Assembly (NCBI GenBank): GCA_028687375.1
Contig: JAQUAG010000006.1
Span: 44,120-108,119 of the forward strand
Direction of reading: 5' to 3'
DNA from: Arcobacteraceae bacterium
GTDB lineage: Bacteria; Campylobacterota; Campylobacteria; Campylobacterales; Arcobacteraceae
DNA length: 64,000 nt
This document shows, one piece after another, positions 25,953 to 36,900 of the stretch. How positions within the stretch are numbered: position 1 is the stretch's first letter; the number at the start of each line of letters is the position of its first letter. The notes under the pieces are model-generated. The model had not been told where the DNA came from, made no database searches, and saw only the letters and a list, made by a program, of their open reading frames with translations. The position numbers and the translations under genes were made by a program.

Positions 25953-26918
25953 ATGGGAATAGCGATACTTACATCAGGTGGAGATTGTGCAGGGATGAAT
26001 CCTGCTATTAAACAATTTGTTGATTATTGTTTTGATAAAGGTCTTCAACCTTATTTAATTTTTGATGGATTAGAGGGGTTGATTGATGGAAATATTAAAA
26101 AAGCTACCCATTGTGATGTAGCTGGTATTTTACATGAAGGTGGGACGATTCTTAGGTCATCAAGATCAAAACGATTTTTTGAATATGACTATAGAAAACA
26201 AGCCTATGATAATCTTAAAAAGCATGGAATTAATAAGTTAATAATCCTTGGTGGAGATGGTTCTTTTCGAGCATTAAAACAATTTTATCACGATTTTGGA
26301 GTTGAATTTATAGGGATTCCTGCAACTATTGATAATGATATTTTTGGAACAGATTATTGTCTTGGTGTTGATACGGCTTTAAATATCATTAGAGGTGCAA
26401 CAGATGCTATACGAGATACTTCTGCTTCATTTAGAAGAGGTTGTGTTATCGAAACTATGGGGAGAGATTGTGGATATTTAGCTCTTGTCTCTGCACTTAC
26501 TTGTGGAGCTGAGGTTTGTATCATCCCTGAACTTTCCTATAACTTAGAATCTTTAGGTGCAAAACTGAAAGAGGAGATAAAAAATGGACGAATGTATGTA
26601 GTTTGCGTCGTTGCAGAAGGAACTAAATTGACTCATACACTTGTGGATTGGTTGGAACATGATGTTGGAATTGAAACAAGAGCTACGATTTTAGGACATA
26701 TCCAAAGAGGTGGAAATCCAACTGTTCATGATAGACTTATGGCGGTTGAATTTGTGACATTTGCAGTTGATAAAATTTTAGGGCAAGATACAAATGATGG
26801 GTTGGTAATAGTATATAAAGATGGCAAATTTGATTTTGTAACTATCGATTATGTAAATTCTTCAACTTATACAATCAAACCAAATCTACTTGATATGGCA
26901 CAAAGTATGACAAAATAA
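25953..26918 (+). CDS. pfkA: 6-phosphofructokinase, ATP type
   Basis: The 321-residue length equals E. coli PfkA. ILTSGGDCAGMNPAI is the N-terminal motif, ILGGDGSFRAL carries Gly rather than Asp after GGD (ATP type rather than pyrophosphate type), and IPATIDNDIFGTDYCLG holds the catalytic Asp without the Lys typical of PPi enzymes. ETMGRDCGYLAL and ILGHIQRGGNP bind fructose-6-phosphate. It commits hexose to glycolysis. The phylum's best-known members lack this enzyme, so its presence next to pgi, gap and pyruvate kinase makes a full downward Embden-Meyerhof path likely here. Confidence 0.96.
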   Translation: MGIAILTSGGDCAGMNPAIKQFVDYCFDKGLQPYLIFDGLEGLIDGNIKKATHCDVAGILHEGGTILRSSRSKRFFEYDYRKQAYDNLKKHGINKLIILGGDGSFRALKQFYHDFGVEFIGIPATIDNDIFGTDYCLGVDTALNIIRGATDAIRDTSASFRRGCVIETMGRDCGYLALVSALTCGAEVCIIPELSYNLESLGAKLKEEIKNGRMYVVCVVAEGTKLTHTLVDWLEHDVGIETRATILGHIQRGGNPTVHDRLMAVEFVTFAVDKILGQDTNDGLVIVYKDGKFDFVTIDYVNSSTYTIKPNLLDMAQSMTK

Positions 26919-26930
26919 GGAAAATCATAG

Positions 26931-28736
26931 ATGAAAAAAAAGCTATTAACCCATCTTTACAATGAACTAAAAAATTTGAAAAATGAATTGATTAGTAATT
27001 CTCTTTCAAATCAAGAAAATCTAAGTATTCAAAATCTAAAAGCCTATGTTCATCTTCGATCTAAAGATATAACTATTCTTCAAGAGGAGCTAACTAATTT
27101 TGGATTGTCTTCTCTTGGAAGATCTCAAAGTTGCATAATTAGTTCAATAAATCAAGATTTGATAATACTCCAAGCATTACTTGGTTTTGATACCAAAGAG
27201 TTAGAAAAAGAGGATGCTTCCCTCTCTTTCAAACAAGCTCAAGATATTATGATGAAAAAAAGTTTAGTTTTTGGTGCTAAAGATAGTAAAGTTAAAACAA
27301 ATATTATGGTTACGCTTCCTAGTGAGGCGAAAGACTCTCCTCTCATTATTAAAGATTTGATATCTCATGACACAGCTGTATTACGAATCAATACAGCACA
27401 TGATGATGCAATCGCATGGGCTAAGATGGCGCAAACTATCAAAGCGGAGAATAAACTACAAAATAAAGATACAAAAATTTATGTCGATTTAGCTGGTCCA
27501 AAAAATCGAACAGGTAAAATTAGCAAAGATATTATCCCTTTTAAAATTGGTTCAAAAGAAGGTGAAAAAGTTGAGATAGTTTGTATATCTACAAAAGATT
27601 CTCTTACAAAAGAAAAAAGCTTTGATGGGAAAGAAACTGCTTCTTTGGTTGTAGATGAATATTTTTATCAAAATCTCCTCAAATCAAAAAAACTTTCTAT
27701 TCAAGATATAGAAAAAGATAAAAAACAAACTTTTAAACTTCAAATTGAAGGTGAAAAACTTTTTGCTATTGTTGATAAAAAATTGACTATTTTTCAAAAT
27801 ACTATATTAAAATCCAAAACAACAGATACTATCTTAGAATCAAATCTTCATAATTTTGAAACTAAACCAACAGTAATTCGATTATTTAGAGATGATAAAA
27901 TCATAATTACACCACTTGAAATAGAAGGAAGTGCAAATTATGAATATGAAAAAACTCCTTATGCTGGAATCATCCATTGTAGTAATAAAGAGATTTTTCC
28001 CTATGTAAAACTTGATGATGAAATTTTTATTGATGATGGAAAAATTGGTTGTAAAGTTACAAAACATTTTCCAATTGGTTTAGAATGTAGTGTATTTATA
28101 GCAAAAGAAAATGGAACTCTTTTAAAAGAGGAAAAAGGGATAAACTTCCCAAATACTGACTTAGAAATAAGTGCAATCACTCCAACAGATGAAAAAAATT
28201 TTGAAGATATAGTGAAATTTGCAGATATTATTGGTATCTCTTTTGCTCAATCGAAAAAAGATATAGAAAAACTACAAAATATGCTAAAAAGTAAAAATAA
28301 AAATCACATAGCAATTACCCCAAAAATAGAGACAAAACTAGCTCTTAAAAATTTACCACAAATTTTAGAACAACTTTTACAAAGTGAAAATTATGCACTT
28401 ATGATTGCTAGAGGGGATTTGGCTATAGAGGTTGGATTTGATAACCTTCCATATATTCAAGAGGAGATTTTTGGTATTTGTGAAGCGGCTCATGTCCCAG
28501 TAATCTATGCTACACAAATTTTAGAGGGAAAGATGAAAAATAATCTTCCAAGTCGAGCTGAAGTAACTGATGCTGCAAATGCTCAAAGAGCTGACTGTGT
28601 TATGTTAAATAAAGGTCCATTTGTAGTTGATACAATAGAATCACTCAAAAATATTATTAGAAAAGTTCATCTATTATTTCAAAAAAATAGACAACTTTTA
28701 AGTGTCTGTGAACTTTGGGAAAAGAAATGCCAATGA
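26931..28736 (+). CDS. Second pyruvate kinase, long form without C-terminal regulatory domain
   Basis: In this 601-residue protein the first 120 residues are helical and unlike canonical pyruvate kinase. The barrel starts at NIMVTLPSEAKDS, with VLRINTAHDDA (Arg, Asn and His of FRLNFSHG kept), DLAGPKNRTGKI, a long beta-rich insertion (about 230-330), GINFPNTDLEISAITPTDE, ITPKIETKLALKNL (catalytic Lys), MIARGDLAIEVG and ATQILEGKM. It stops after the barrel, so the effector-binding C-terminal domain is absent. It ends the gap-pgi-pfk operon, 12 bp after pfk. It may be a constitutive counterpart of the enzyme at 3.4 kb. Confidence 0.85.
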   Translation: MKKKLLTHLYNELKNLKNELISNSLSNQENLSIQNLKAYVHLRSKDITILQEELTNFGLSSLGRSQSCIISSINQDLIILQALLGFDTKELEKEDASLSFKQAQDIMMKKSLVFGAKDSKVKTNIMVTLPSEAKDSPLIIKDLISHDTAVLRINTAHDDAIAWAKMAQTIKAENKLQNKDTKIYVDLAGPKNRTGKISKDIIPFKIGSKEGEKVEIVCISTKDSLTKEKSFDGKETASLVVDEYFYQNLLKSKKLSIQDIEKDKKQTFKLQIEGEKLFAIVDKKLTIFQNTILKSKTTDTILESNLHNFETKPTVIRLFRDDKIIITPLEIEGSANYEYEKTPYAGIIHCSNKEIFPYVKLDDEIFIDDGKIGCKVTKHFPIGLECSVFIAKENGTLLKEEKGINFPNTDLEISAITPTDEKNFEDIVKFADIIGISFAQSKKDIEKLQNMLKSKNKNHIAITPKIETKLALKNLPQILEQLLQSENYALMIARGDLAIEVGFDNLPYIQEEIFGICEAAHVPVIYATQILEGKMKNNLPSRAEVTDAANAQRADCVMLNKGPFVVDTIESLKNIIRKVHLLFQKNRQLLSVCELWEKKCQ

Positions 28737-28755
28737 TACTAGTAGGGAAAGTTTT

Positions 28756-29115
28756 CTAATGCTCTACACCTTTTAGGTATAGAGCTTTCTTTCCGTTATC
28801 ATACACTAAAATTGTATTCTCAAAATCAATTAACTTATGATATTGATCTTTCGTTTTAATATCTGTGATATGTTGCCATAAACTTTTATCTAAAAGATCA
28901 TTGCTATAAAAGTTATCATTAAAAAGTTTTAAAACTTTACTTTGATCTTCTGGCTCAATAAAGATATCAAACCAGTTTTTTCCAATCACTTCACTTTTAT
29001 CATATTCAAGACCTTTTATAGTTGATTCGTAATCTAGAATATTTCCTTTTTCATCAAGGATTACTCGTATAGATGTTTGTTGCATCTCTTGTCTCTTTAA
29101 AAATTCAAGAAACAT
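28756..29115 (-). CDS. PAS domain protein
   Basis: The 119-residue protein is almost entirely one PAS domain: IRVILDEKGNILDYESTIKG, EVIGKNWFDIFIEPEDQSKV and a final FENTILVYDNGKKALYL. It has no kinase, cyclase or DNA-binding output and no signal peptide. It overlaps by 11 nt with a small membrane ORF that directly follows tpsB, so it seems to be the last gene of the two-partner secretion operon. A cytoplasmic sensor or docking role for that operon can only be inferred. Confidence 0.8.
   Translation of the reverse strand: MFLEFLKRQEMQQTSIRVILDEKGNILDYESTIKGLEYDKSEVIGKNWFDIFIEPEDQSKVLKLFNDNFYSNDLLDKSLWQHITDIKTKDQYHKLIDFENTILVYDNGKKALYLKGVEH
28761..28788 (+). terminator. Terminator after the glycolysis operon
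   Basis: GCTCTACACC (28761-28770) pairs with GGTATAGAGC (28776-28785), 9 of 10 matched, with a 5-nt loop and a T-rich tail. It sits between convergent genes, inside the 3' end of the PAS gene, and may work in both directions. Confidence 0.65.
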
Positions 29116-29227
29116 AGATAATTTTATCCCAAGCTAAAAGTAAAACGATTACCATACCAAGAATTAATCCAAAAGAAAATGTTTTTAGTTTACAATTATC
29201 CTCTTCCTTAATATTCCACTCTTTCAT
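29105..29227 (-). CDS. Small single-span membrane protein (40 aa) in the tpsA-tpsB operon
   Basis: An ATG 3 bp after the tpsB stop opens a 40-codon frame starting MKEWNIKEEDNCKLKTFS, continuing into a hydrophobic span FGLILGMVIVLLLAW, and ending DKIIYVS before TGA. AAGAG lies just upstream. The stop overlaps the PAS gene start by 11 nt, the same tight packing seen between other genes here. A charged N-terminus plus one membrane span suggests an inner-membrane protein with its N-terminus in the cytoplasm. No known family is assigned; overlap at both ends and codon flow suggest it is real. Confidence 0.65.
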   Translation of the reverse strand: MKEWNIKEEDNCKLKTFSFGLILGMVIVLLLAWDKIIYVS

Positions 29228-29230
29228 CTC

Positions 29231-30922
29231 TTAGAATCTCATCATCGCTTGAACAAATGCACGATTTAGGTTTGTATTTGTTCCATCTGCTGTTGGAGTT
29301 CTTTCATCTTTTGGACCAAATCCATGAGCGTAAGAAAGTTTTAAAGATAGATCTTTATAAGCTAAGTTATATCCAACTCCAACATCACTTAAAAGTCTTG
29401 ATTGTGGCGATACAGAAGCTACATCTTCTTTATTATCCCACACTTTTGCATGATCTAAAAATGTAGAGATAGAGTGGTTTATCCCTTTTAAAACTGGCAA
29501 TTGATAGCTTAATTCTAGTGAAGCTAAATATCCCTTATCACCACTAAGTTCTGAATCTGTATAAGCTCGTACACCATAAGCTCCACCAGCACTAAAATCT
29601 TCACCACCATCAAGGTTTCTTTCAAGTGCTATTTGACCACTAACTGACCCTAAAAGAGAAAGGTTTCTTGTAAGAGATTGATTTTGAGAAAATGATAGAT
29701 TTAATTTGCTATATCCACCATCTGCATTGATAGTATCTATTGTTTTTGCATAATCATTGAGATTTACTTTACCAGCAGTTAGAGATATTGAACTTTTAGC
29801 CATCCCTGATTTTCCAAAAAATACTGTTTTTAAACTATCAGAAAGAGATAATTTTGCAGAGTTTATATTTTTCTCTCTATTAGCTTGATAGTTATCTTCA
29901 TCTACTGAATTTTTAAAAGTATAAATCAAAGATGTTTCAAGTGTATGGGTTCTTGTTTTAATAATTGGATAATTTACACCTATATCAAACACAGTACTTT
30001 TCCCTTTGATATCTAGATTTTCAAACTCTTTACCAAGTTCATAAGTTGTAAAAGCAAGTGAACTATCAAGTGTAAATCCACTATAACCAAGAGGAGTAGA
30101 GTAAGAGAGTCTCCCATTTTTCATCTCAGCTGTATTTGAACCAAGAACACTTAAACCTAAAGTATCCCCTCTTTTAGTTAAAGAGTTGATATTTCCTGCA
30201 ACATTCAGTCTATATTCCCCTGTATATCTACTTCCATAGTTATCAGCTATTGCATATCCTGTATATTTTGGTTCTGCTTCTGTTTTGATATTAAAATCAC
30301 TTTTCCCAACTTCACTCCCTGGTAATATCTCAATATTTGTAACACTAACACCAGAGAGGTCATCTATAATAAGCATCTGTCTATCTAAACTTTTTGAAGA
30401 GATAACTTCACCATTTGTAAGTTTATTCATATATCCATGAAGTGATTTATCTTGAACTAATGAGCTATTTTGGATAGTAAAATTTCCATACAATCCTTCC
30501 ACTATTGCTATTTCAACAATAGCATCTGTTTTTGATAATTCTTGAGCAGGGATATAAGCACGTGCTACAAAGTATCCTTTATTTCTATAGTGTTTTGTGA
30601 TGATACTTGCTACTTCATTTAATTGATTAAATGTAAGCTCTTTCCCTACATACTCTTTGATAAGTTCTTGAAGTTCTTTATCACTAAAAACTGTATTATT
30701 TGAGATTGTAAAACCTTTTACACCTATTTTAAGACCTTTATCAGCTACCATTGGAGCTTTATAGCTTGGTGCTTTTATCTCAGGGATTATTGATTCTTTT
30801 TTCTCTATTGTAACTGGTTTAGCTTGTCTTAGGATATCACTACTACTTGGAGGTGTTGCTCCAAGTAATGATGAACCTACAAGTAGAGTTGTTGTTATGA
30901 TTGATAATTGTATTTTATTCAT
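29231..30922 (-). CDS. TpsB two-partner secretion transporter (ShlB/FhaC type)
   Basis: The 563-residue outer-membrane pore begins with a signal peptide (IQLSIITTTLLVGSSLLGA). A POTRA domain follows (GLKIGVKGFTISNNTVFSD to AIVEGLYGNFTI, about residues 63-150), including the KGYFVARAYIPAQ motif, then a second POTRA-like part and a 16-strand-type barrel with alternating residues to the terminal Phe. AYGVRAYTDSELSGD corresponds to the VRGY loop that enters the pore. It should export the neighbouring TpsA, from which it is separated by 11 bp. Confidence 0.93.
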   Translation of the reverse strand: MNKIQLSIITTTLLVGSSLLGATPPSSSDILRQAKPVTIEKKESIIPEIKAPSYKAPMVADKGLKIGVKGFTISNNTVFSDKELQELIKEYVGKELTFNQLNEVASIITKHYRNKGYFVARAYIPAQELSKTDAIVEIAIVEGLYGNFTIQNSSLVQDKSLHGYMNKLTNGEVISSKSLDRQMLIIDDLSGVSVTNIEILPGSEVGKSDFNIKTEAEPKYTGYAIADNYGSRYTGEYRLNVAGNINSLTKRGDTLGLSVLGSNTAEMKNGRLSYSTPLGYSGFTLDSSLAFTTYELGKEFENLDIKGKSTVFDIGVNYPIIKTRTHTLETSLIYTFKNSVDEDNYQANREKNINSAKLSLSDSLKTVFFGKSGMAKSSISLTAGKVNLNDYAKTIDTINADGGYSKLNLSFSQNQSLTRNLSLLGSVSGQIALERNLDGGEDFSAGGAYGVRAYTDSELSGDKGYLASLELSYQLPVLKGINHSISTFLDHAKVWDNKEDVASVSPQSRLLSDVGVGYNLAYKDLSLKLSYAHGFGPKDERTPTADGTNTNLNRAFVQAMMRF

Positions 30923-30933
30923 TGTTTATATCC

Positions 30934-33900
30934 TTATTGCTCATCTTTTATTACATAATATTCTTGACTTAACCCAGCTGGAAGTGAAACTCCACCTTGT
31001 ACAAGTTCTGCTAAACTATCTCCACCTAAAGCTACTCGTATCTCACTATTTGGTGCTTGTTGTGCTAACTCTTCCATCGTTACTTTTGTAACTTCTGTTT
31101 GACCATCAAGTTGTGATACTAGTGTAAAGTTATCAGTACTTCCACTTAGTTCTGGAGAGATTGCTTTTACTATCTCTGTTACTGTTGTTTGTGGTGCAGT
31201 CACTGCTATACTTCCTGATGGTACAGTTGTTGTTACTGTTGTAGTAACTTTTCCTTTACCTCTTCCTGTACTTGTTGGAACTGTTGGTGGTGGTGTTGGA
31301 GTTGTTGGGACGATAGTCTCTACTACTTTGTTTACTGTTGCATTTTGTTTGATTTCAAAGTTTCCATTTACAAAATTTAATACATAGTTACTATTTGCCA
31401 AACTACCTTTTGAGATAGCGTAGTTTCCTACAGATTCGCCAGTTGTTCTACTTAGTTTTCCATTTAAAGTGTCATTTCCTACAAGTCCACTTGCTACAAA
31501 AGTAAGAGCTGGATCTATTTCCCCTGAAAGTTTTGATTTATCTTGAGCTGTTACAGTTATCGCTTTTGGAGTGATTGTATATGTTCCATTATCAAATGTA
31601 ATTGTATAGTTTGAATTTGCCAAAGTTGTATCTTCTGATATTACATACTCCCCTACATTCTCCCCTACTTCTCTTGTTAAACTTCCAGTTAAAGTATCAC
31701 TTCCTACAAGTCCAGTAGCTGTGTAAGTTAAAGTTGCATCTTGTGAGCCATAGATTTTTGTTAAATCATCTGCTGTTACTGTTGCATCTTTTTTACCAAT
31801 AACCAAACTACCATCTTCAAATACAAGATTATAGTTTTCATCTGTTCCAGTTAAAGCAGTGTTATAAGTTCCTGCATTTGTTCCAGTTGCTGTTGTTCCA
31901 CTTACACCATCAAGCACTTCTATTGTTTCATCGTTTACTAAACCAGTTGCAGTGAAACCGCTTATAGTTTGAGCTTGTCCGTTATAAGTTACTGTATCAG
32001 AATTTGCTGTTACTATTGCAACTTTTTTACCAATAACCAAACTTCCATCTACAAATGTAAGATTATAGTTTTCATCTTCTCCACTTGCAGTTACTGTGTA
32101 TGTTCCTGCATTTGTTCCCGTTCCACTAGCAGAAACATTATTCAATACTGAAATTGTTTCACCGTTCACTAAACCAGTTGCAGTGAAACCGCTTACACTT
32201 TGAGCAACACCATTATAAACTTTTGTAAGGTCTGAGTTTGCAGTAACTGTTGCATCTGCTTTTGCGATAACTAAACTTCCTGCTGTATTTGTCCCAGTAC
32301 CTAGTTCATAATCACTATTTAAAAGTTCAATAGTGATACCATTATAAGTTCCAGCATTTTTGAATCCACTAACATATCCACTATCATAAACAAATTTATA
32401 ATCTGTTCCAAAAACCAATGTACTTCCAGCATCTCCAAAGATACTATTTGTTGTCCAAAGAGTACTTAAAACTTTATCTACTCCACTGTAAGTTGTATCT
32501 ACTGTTCCTAAAGTGTAATTTAGCCCTATAGTATAAACAGGCATTACCCAGTGCATCACACCCTCATCATCTGCCACAAGTATTGGAGAGAGTATTTGTG
32601 TTTTATCAAGTGTTCTATCTGTAGTTATCGTCCATCCTGCATCGCTAAATGTCGCTAGTTTTTTGAACTCTGCTGCACTTTTTCCTACACCAAATCCTGT
32701 CGTTTCACTATCAACTGTTACTGTACTATCACTATTGTAAAAACTATTTGCAACACTAAGTCCAGTGAATTCTCTTGAAACTGGGTATTCATCATCCTCA
32801 GTTTCAACCCAATACATTTCTTCTTTACCACCGATAAGTTTTCCACCATTTGTACTACTTGTTATATCACCTGTAGCATAAGTATTTGAGATAGAGATAC
32901 TATTGACTATTTCGCTAGGGTCTTCAGACCCATCAGAGAAAATTCCACCAATTAGTCCACCTACATTTTTAACTCCACTTACAGCACCTGTAGCATAAGT
33001 ATCACTAAGAGTAACGGTAGCTCCATCTAAAATATAAAACGTTCCTATCAAACCTCCAGCATACCCATAATCATCACTTGAAATCAAAGTTGAAGTTACA
33101 TCTCCCGTAGCATAAAGAGATGAATAACTCTTCACACCACCTTCACTTCCAAGATATCCAGCAAGTCCACCAATTGAATTTTTCCCCACTACATCTCCAG
33201 TAGCATAAGAGTTATTAATCGTTCCAAAAATACTCCCTACAAGTCCACCAACATTATCCCCATTTGATGTGACATCCCCTGTAGCAAAACTATTACTAAT
33301 CACACTATTAAAAGCTTGCCCTACCAATCCACCTAAATAATCGGATGGTGTATTTTCATCATAATAGGAAACAGTTGCTGAACTACTTGAATTAGTAATC
33401 GTACTATCTTGTAGATTTCCTACTAATCCTCCAGCGTAGCCACTATACGATTTGATTGTTCCACTTGAAGTGACATTATCAATTGTTACACCATTTTGGG
33501 CATATCCTGCAAGAGCTCCAACACTGTTGGATCCTGTACTAGTAAGATTAAAATTCTCTAAAGTAAGATTTTTAAATGTAGCACCAGGTGCATTTTTAAA
33601 TAATCCAAGAGGACCACCTGTTGATTCTAAAGTAAGGTTTGAGATAGTATGGTTATCTCCATCAAATGTTCCAAAAAATAATTCATTAATTGGTGCATTA
33701 TTTTGAGTATATTCACTCAAATCCAAATCTGTATCCAATGCATAATTAAAAGTACTATCAGATGCAAGAATGTTGAGATTTAAAAACTGTGCCATATCAT
33801 GGACAATAAATGGATTGTCAGAACTTCCCCCACCCGAAGTAAAAAGTGTTTTTGTACCTATACTATAATCTTTTCCAAAGATATTATTTGTCCCATTTGG

Positions 33901-36900
33901 TGTGACATTTGTCAAATATGGTCTCAATAAAAGTTCATATCCAGAGACATTTTGGGCACCTGCTTTTAAAGTCCATTTTGATGGACTAAAACTATCATCA
34001 GATGTATATCCTGAAAAAATTGTACTAAAATAATCAGCTGATTTAGCATTTGCTCCTAGATAAGAGTACACTAGATTATCATCAATTATCTCTGGATAAG
34101 CATCTCTATTAAAATAGCTCAAGTACGTAGTTGAAGCATTTACAACATATCCAATAGTTCCATTGACTGTATAATCATTGAGTCTATACCCCACAATCTT
34201 TCCAAAAGTATACGCATATATATCAGCATAATATGCAGACCCTACAATCCCACCTACACCTATTGTACCACTTGTAGCCGTGCTTGCATTTGTCCCTATG
34301 ACAACATTTGCTTCTGTGTAGCTATTTGTAATCTTTGTTTTATTAGAATAATTTGTCCCAACCATTGTTCCTACAAGTCCACCAACACCACCTTGCGTCG
34401 TATCCCCAGCTAGTGTCACAGTACCGTAACTTATCACTTGGTCGATTATTGAAGTATCTTTCATATAACCTACGATTCCACCGATATTTCGTCCATTACC
34501 TGATACTATTGAATCACTCCATGATGTGCTGAGAGTTGCTGTACCATACATCGACCCGATAATCCCCCCTGCATCACTATAACCTGTACCATTATCTGCA
34601 CTATCTCCTGCTGTTATCGTTGATACTACTTGAAGATTTGAAAAAGTTGTCCCTGTGTTAGCATATCCTACTGCTCCACCCACAGATGAGCGACCTGTAA
34701 TACTTTGTGCATTGACGGTAGCATCACTTAATATAGTCCCACTCAGTGCCTCTCCAAAAATACCTCCAACACGATCTCTACCAATCACTCGGATAGTATT
34801 TGTAACTGTTGCACCATCTAAACTTGTTCCCAAATTAGCACGCCCTATAACTCCTCCAACATTATCCAATCCTGTTACAACTCCACTTGCAGAAATATCA
34901 GAAATATTTATTACTCCAGCAGTGTTAATACTTTCTCCGATAACCCCTCCAACTCTGCTACCAGTAGTCGCTGTGACTGTAGCAGAACTATTTAGATTTG
35001 ATAAAGTTCCACCATTGACAAGACCAATAATACCACCTATTCTAGCATCACCATTAATAGTACTAATTACTGAACTTGTACTATCTACGGTAATATTTGA
35101 AATTGTTGTTGCTGTAGCATTTCCAACTAAAGTTCCTGCATATCCACTTGAAGAAGTGATATCAAAATTATTTAAAGTAAGATTTTTTATTGTTGAATTA
35201 GAGGTATAACCAAAAAGTCCCAAATTTACACTGGAACCAACAATAGAAAAATTGCTTATTGTCTTATCCCCTCCATCAAAAGTTCCTATGAATTTATTTG
35301 TACTATCTCCAATTGGTGCCCAACTTTGATTTTTCCACATCATACTGTCACCCACGATATAAGTCTCGCCAAAGAAATCTTTTTGTGCAGTTAAGCCAAG
35401 TTGTTTTGATAAGTTGATATTTTTTATCAGTTTATAATCAGCATCGAAATCCATTGATACAAGTTGTAATTGATGTGCATTTGAGATATTTCGGCTCCAT
35501 TCCGTTTGAAGCATAGGACGAGTCATCCCATCTGTCATAAACCAATCATTAACAAAATCAAAATTCGCTAAAGCTGTTTTTGAAAAAGTATCTACTGAAC
35601 CGATATTACCTATTTGAGCTGTGGTTGTGTTGTCTGTACCTATTTTGTTAAATACCCTTGCATCTTGCCCATCGTAAGTTTTATGAAAAGCATCAAGTTC
35701 AGCTAATCGTGTAGTATCCACATAAGAGTTTGAAATCGTCGTTAGAGTATTAATACCACCTGCAAAAGCTCCACTATTTACCCCAATAGGAGTCGAAGAG
35801 TTATTTGAAACATCGATAAAAGCAGTTGTATAGCTATCTGTGATGTTGAGAGCTAAATCCTTATTATCGCTTGTAAGAAAGACTTGACCAACAATACCAC
35901 CTACATAATCATCTCCATAGATTTCCCCTGTAGAGTAGCTATTTTCGATTTTTGAAATCGTTGATCCATTTATGTTTCCCTCTTTACTTGCATACCCTAC
36001 GATACCCCCTACTGACTGGCTTCCAAAAACATAAGAGCTTGAATAGGAATCTTTAATAAGTGTATAACCAGTTATAATCTCACCTACCAAGCCACCAACA
36101 CGACTACTAGTAACGAAAGTACCATTTTGACCAATAACATCCCCCGTCGCATAACTTGATTTGATTTGTGTATTATAGAGTTGTCCTACAAGTCCACCTG
36201 CACTTGCTATTCCTGCATCCCCTGTAGCTGTTACGGTTGCCGAAGAGTCTGATTTTGTAAGTCCAGTATTAGCATATTGTGAATTAGAAAGTTCACTATA
36301 TCCTCCTAATCTTCCAGCGATACCTCCTACAATTCTTGTACCTGTAACAGTTCCACTTGTGGAGATATTGATAAACCTTGGATCATCACCTGGATAATTT
36401 AACCCTGCTGATCCAGCTAAAATACCAACATACTTCTGTCCTATAATGTTTGCTTCTAAGATATTGAGATCTCGTACCTCTTGTTTTGCATTTGCCATTC
36501 CTACCATACCAAATAAACCTACATAATCTGTGGTTGGTCTATTGATAGTTAAACTAGTAATATTGTGCCCTAGTCCAGAAAAATATCCTTTAAATTTATA
36601 GGTAAGATTTCCTATTGGCATAAATCCAGCCCCACTATTCCAATTAACAGTATCGCTTGCATCGATACTTATCCCTAATACATACTTACCTGCACGAGTT
36701 GTATCATCTGTGTTGATAGCTTGGAGTGCTGCAAGATTTGTTGCATTATCAGCTCCATTGATAACGGTGTAGTTGATAGCTGTTCCATCATTTCCTAATA
36801 GTGTTGAAAAGTTTGTTTGGGTTGTGCCATTGTTACCATTTGCTAATCCACTCGCTTGAAGATTGATAGTGACACCATTTCCTAGATAGTAGTCTGCTAA

